Below, one piece after another: positions 61,558 to 64,000 of a DNA stretch of 64,000 nt. Origin of the DNA: Microvirga splendida (GTDB lineage: Bacteria; Pseudomonadota; Alphaproteobacteria; Rhizobiales; Beijerinckiaceae); assembly GCF_016427565.1 (NCBI RefSeq), contig NZ_JAELXT010000014.1, forward strand, positions 40,810-104,809, given 5' to 3'. Below the pieces are notes generated by a model. The model had not been told where the DNA came from. It made no database searches and saw only the letters and a list, made by a program, of their open reading frames with translations. Each line of letters starts with the position of its first letter. Within the stretch, counting starts at the first letter, position 1. The position numbers and the translations under genes are program-made.

Positions 61558-62867
61558 TGGACCGGGATCCCCTTCCCTCGCTGCGCTCGCCGGGGATGCC
61601 CACTTCGTCGCCGGGTGGCGTCGAAGTGGTCACCTTCGGCTGCCGGCTCAACACCTACGAGTCGGAGGCCATGCAGCGCCACGCGCAGGATGCCGGCCTT
61701 GGCGAGGTCGTGATCGTCAACACCTGCGCGGTGACGGCCGAGGCGACGCGCCAGGCGCGCCAGTCGATCCGCAGGATCGCCCGCGAGAAGCCCGGCGCCC
61801 GCATCGTCGTGACGGGCTGCGCGGCTCAAGTGGAGCCCGAAACCTTTGCCGCCATGCCTGAGGTGTCCCAGGTTGTCGGCAACCACGAGAAGATGAAGGC
61901 CGAGACCTGGGCCGGGATGCGCGACTTCGGCGTCGGTGCCTCGGAGAGGGTTCTCGTCAACGACATCATGGCGGTGAAGGAAACCGCCGTTCACCTCATC
62001 GACGGCATGCGCGGGCGCACCCGCGCCTTCGTGCAGGTGCAGAACGGCTGCGACCACCGCTGCACCTTCTGCATCATTCCCTATGGCCGGGGGAACTCCC
62101 GCTCCGTTCCGATGGGCGCGGTGGTGGATCAGGTGCGCACCCTCGTGGAGCACGGCTCCCGCGAGGTAGTGCTCACCGGCGTCGACATCACGAGCTACGG
62201 CAAGGACCTGCCGGGCGAGCCGAAGCTCGGCACCCTGGTGAAAGGCCTGCTGCGCCACGTGCCGGAGCTGGAGCGCCTGCGCATCTCGTCCATCGATTCG
62301 GTGGAGGCGGACGACGACCTTTTCGACGTGATCGCCAGCGACGGTCGCTTGATGCCGCATCTGCATCTCTCCCTGCAGGCCGGCGACGACATGATCCTCA
62401 AGCGCATGAAGCGCCGTCATCTGCGCCAGGATGCCATCGCGTTCTGCGAGCAGGTGAAGCGGCTGCGCCCCGACATGGTCTTCGGCGCCGACATCATCGC
62501 GGGCTTCCCGACGGAGACCGAGGAGATGTTCGCCCGCTCCCTCGACATCGTCGAGGAATGCAGCCTCACGCATCTCCACGTCTTCCCGTTCTCGCCCCGC
62601 CCCGGCACGCCGGCAGCCCGCATGCCGCAGGTCGCCCGCGACGTGGTGAAGGACCGGGCGCGCAGGCTTCGCGAAAAGGGCGAGGCCGCCTTGCTGAAGC
62701 ATCTTCGCGAGGAGGTCGGCGCGCGGCGCAACGTGCTGATCGAGTCGAACCAGCTCGGTCGCACGGAAGGTTTCACGCTCGTGCGTTTCGCACAGGCAGT
62801 GACGCCGGGCGAGATCGTGCCGGTGACCATCGCCGGGCATGACGGCAAGGAATTGCTGGCCGCGTAA
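61557..62867 (+). CDS. mtaB: tRNA (N6-threonylcarbamoyladenosine37-C2)-methylthiotransferase
   Basis: The N-terminal MTTase domain has FGCRLN, NTCAVTAEA and VTGCAAQ. The radical SAM cluster is in QNGCDHRCTFCIIPYGRG, with LTGVDITSYGKDLPG and a C-terminal TRAM-like region. It converts t6A37 to ms2t6A37 in tRNAs reading ANN codons. The start overlaps dapF and has CGGAGGTGGCCTG ahead. Residues 3-14 are encoded by family E repeat sequence, inserted between the native start and the conserved VEVVTFGCRLN. Confidence 0.93.
   Translation: MDRDPLPSLRSPGMPTSSPGGVEVVTFGCRLNTYESEAMQRHAQDAGLGEVVIVNTCAVTAEATRQARQSIRRIAREKPGARIVVTGCAAQVEPETFAAMPEVSQVVGNHEKMKAETWAGMRDFGVGASERVLVNDIMAVKETAVHLIDGMRGRTRAFVQVQNGCDHRCTFCIIPYGRGNSRSVPMGAVVDQVRTLVEHGSREVVLTGVDITSYGKDLPGEPKLGTLVKGLLRHVPELERLRISSIDSVEADDDLFDVIASDGRLMPHLHLSLQAGDDMILKRMKRRHLRQDAIAFCEQVKRLRPDMVFGADIIAGFPTETEEMFARSLDIVEECSLTHLHVFPFSPRPGTPAARMPQVARDVVKDRARRLREKGEAALLKHLREEVGARRNVLIESNQLGRTEGFTLVRFAQAVTPGEIVPVTIAGHDGKELLAA
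61565..61598. repeat. family E repeat arm inside mtaB
   Basis: GGATCCCCTTCCCTCGCT, one G-for-A change, and CGCTCGCCGGGGATG match the intergenic copy at 30361-30394 in 33 of 34 bases. Confidence 0.8.
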
Positions 62868-62873
62868 GACGCC

Positions 62874-63018
62874 GTCATCCCGGACGGAGCGCAGCGGAGA
62901 TCCGGGATCGCTCTCATCAATCCAGCACCACGTCATCACCGGCCTTGTGCCGGTGATCCCGGTCGAAAAAGCGTAGCGCCCTTCCAGTCGAGATGGCCGG
63001 GACAAGCCCGGCCATGAC
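62874..63018. repeat. family B and family C repeats between mtaB and rluA
   Basis: GTCATCCCGGACGGAGCG with GATCCGGGATCG (62874-62911) is followed by a family C pair starting GTCATCACCGGCCTTGTG and ending GACAAGCCCGGCCATGAC (62932-63018). They lie between two convergent genes. Confidence 0.75.
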
Positions 63019-63028
63019 ACGGGAGGTT

Positions 63029-63913
63029 CTAGTCTGCGCCGTCCGGGACGACGCCACACGCTTGCACCCGCTCGCGCATATGGGCCGGCACCGGCGCCTC
63101 CACGAGGATTGGCGGCTTCTTCGGGTAAAGCGGCACGGTGACGCTGCGGGCATGCAGGTGCAGGCCTGGTCCGCCGAAGCGGGGCGCCGTGCCGTAGATC
63201 GGATCGCCCAGGATCGGGAAACCCGAAGCCTGGCAATGGACGCGCAGCTGATGGGTGCGGCCGGTGACGGGGCGCAGTTCGAGCAGGGTGAGGCGCCTGT
63301 CATCCTCCCCTCGGATTTCGGGTGTTCCCGAAATCCGTTCTTGCTTTCCCAAGTCGGAAACATCCGACTTGGGTGGGGGAGGGTCGGAGCGCGTCAGCGA
63401 TCCGGGGTGGGGTGGCAGCGCCGACGACGGTCGTGTTTCCACCCCCTCCCGCGCCTCCGGCGCGACCTCCCCCCTCAAGGGGGAGGTGTGCGTGCGCCCC
63501 AGGACCCGCCATTGCGTCAGCGAGGGCTGGCCCTTCGGGTCCACCTTCATCCACCAGCCGCGATCCGGCGATTTCGGCGCGAGAGCTAAGTCGATCTCTC
63601 CCTCGTCGGCCTCGGGTCCGCCCTCGACCACGGCCCAGTAGATCTTGTCGATCTCCGCCTTCTTGAACATCTCGTTGAGGCGCGCGATGGCTTTCGGGTG
63701 CCGGCCGAGTATGAGGCAGCCGGAGGTGTCCTTGTCGAGGCGGTGCGCGGCCTCCGGGCGGCGCGGCAGGCCGAAGCGCAGAGCGTCGAGATGATGAAAC
63801 AGGGTCTCGCCGCCCTTGGGGCCCGGATGCACCGGCAGACCGGCGGGTTTGTCGATCACGAGCATCAGGGCATCGCGATACAGCAATCGGCTTACTATCT
63901 CTTCCGCATTCAT
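63029..63913 (-). CDS. RluA-family pseudouridine synthase with an in-frame repeat insertion
   Basis: The catalytic HRLDKDTSGCLILGR (Asp about residue 60), VIDKPAGLPVHPG at the start and LELRPVTGRTHQLRVHCQASGFPILGDPIYG at the C-terminus define an RluA/RluC-type enzyme without an S4 domain. Between TQWRVLGR and LTLLELRP, which normally sit close together, about 67 residues (141-207) are encoded by palindromic repeats at 63293-63493. Without these the length would be about 227, normal for this type. Target uridine unknown. Start chosen at 63913. Confidence 0.9.
   Translation of the reverse strand: MNAEEIVSRLLYRDALMLVIDKPAGLPVHPGPKGGETLFHHLDALRFGLPRRPEAAHRLDKDTSGCLILGRHPKAIARLNEMFKKAEIDKIYWAVVEGGPEADEGEIDLALAPKSPDRGWWMKVDPKGQPSLTQWRVLGRTHTSPLRGEVAPEAREGVETRPSSALPPHPGSLTRSDPPPPKSDVSDLGKQERISGTPEIRGEDDRRLTLLELRPVTGRTHQLRVHCQASGFPILGDPIYGTAPRFGGPGLHLHARSVTVPLYPKKPPILVEAPVPAHMRERVQACGVVPDGAD
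63312..63373. repeat. family F double-hairpin repeat inside the rluA-type gene
   Basis: CGGATTTCGGG, loop TGTT, CCCGAAATCCG, then a spacer TTCTTGCTTT, then CCCAAGTCGGA, loop AACA, TCCGACTTGGG. Both stems are 11 bp and perfect. It is the reverse-oriented counterpart of 49807-49866. Read as protein it encodes PKSDVSDLGKQERISGTPEI. Confidence 0.85.
63404..63487. repeat. family A repeat arm inside the rluA-type gene
   Basis: GGGGTGGGGTGG is mirrored by CCACCCCCTCCC and followed by CCTCCCCCCTCAAGGGGGAG, the family A palindrome, all in frame with the pseudouridine synthase coding sequence. Confidence 0.7.
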
Positions 63914-64000
63914 GAGGCCTCGGCTAGAGTATCCGTCTTGATCAAGCGGGTTTTGGGGACCAGTTTCGCTGATCTCGCAAGAGTGCATTGGCCAGGATGA

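Noticed and set aside
1..64000. CRISPR array
   Set aside because: The repeats seen are palindromic, differ in spacing, and occur singly or as inverted pairs, not as regularly spaced direct repeats; no cas genes are present.

Overview
The window reads as chromosomal DNA from a GC-rich alphaproteobacterium of the order Hyphomicrobiales (Rhizobiales), probably Methylobacteriaceae and perhaps close to Microvirga. Three things point there: an acpXL-fabZXL-fabF2XL-fabF1XL-adhXL-lpxXL locus for the very-long-chain fatty acid of lipid A, the family content (IalB, DUF1223, HxlR, LysE, LemA/TPM, Trm112, CnoX), and many intergenic palindromic repeats. Genus is inference. Almost all genes are housekeeping or conserved accessory genes. 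I see no phage, transposase, plasmid or CRISPR sequence.

Layout. 1-9.7 kb: aldo/keto reductase (cut by the window edge), thpR, histidine phosphatase, GNAT, YeiH transporter, pterin dehydratase, GFA protein, SDR, YkvA protein, IalB protein, rlmN, LysE exporter. 9.9-12.9 kb: lemA and two TPM-domain genes, DUF1223. 12.98-20.6 kb: the lipid A VLCFA locus on the minus strand, interrupted by an endonuclease/exonuclease/phosphatase gene and by a plus-strand membrane protein gene. 20.9-29.3 kb: DSP-like phosphatase, MsbA-like ABC exporter, an AceE-like thiamine-diphosphate enzyme divergent from an Lrp regulator with a perfect operator-like inverted repeat, tRNA-Gly, prolyl-tRNA deacylase, CnoX, Lon-N domain protein, Trm112. 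29.4-34.2 kb: CoA-ester lyase, DUF429, threonine dehydratase, then a bicarbonate module sbtA-sbtB-carbonic anhydrase. 34.2-49 kb: asd (with a Thr-rich candidate leader peptide), sulfite oxidase-like enzyme, leuB, RidA, kinase-UspA fusion with a paired metallophosphoesterase, MltB, cupin, leuD, small secreted proteins, leuC. 49.2-56.8 kb: rplS, a four-gene block (HxlR, cysteine synthase-like, Lrp, EamA), then trmD-rimM-rpsP-ffh. 56.8-64 kb: MBL hydrolase, HAD phosphatase, GyrI-like protein, TauE, dapF-mtaB, and a RluA-type pseudouridine synthase.

The most unusual signal is a set of short palindromic repeat families, mostly intergenic, several of which lie inside protein-coding genes and stay in frame. 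Family A is a pyrimidine/purine arm around CTCCCCGCAAGGGGGAGG, often as inverted pairs. Family B is GTCATCCCGGACGAAGCG with GATCCGGGAT. Family C is GTCATGGCCGGGCTTGTC with its mirror arm. Family D comprises nested palindromes at 12049 and 12981. Family E contains GGATCCCCTTCCCTCGCT. Family F is a double hairpin with TGTT and AACA loops at 49807 and 63312, whose stems differ by paired compensatory changes. Repeats encode about 67 residues inside the RluA-family enzyme, about 60 N-terminal residues of RimM, about 12 residues of MtaB and the last residues of LpxXL. This resembles in principle the in-frame palindromic elements known from Rickettsia, but the families look different.
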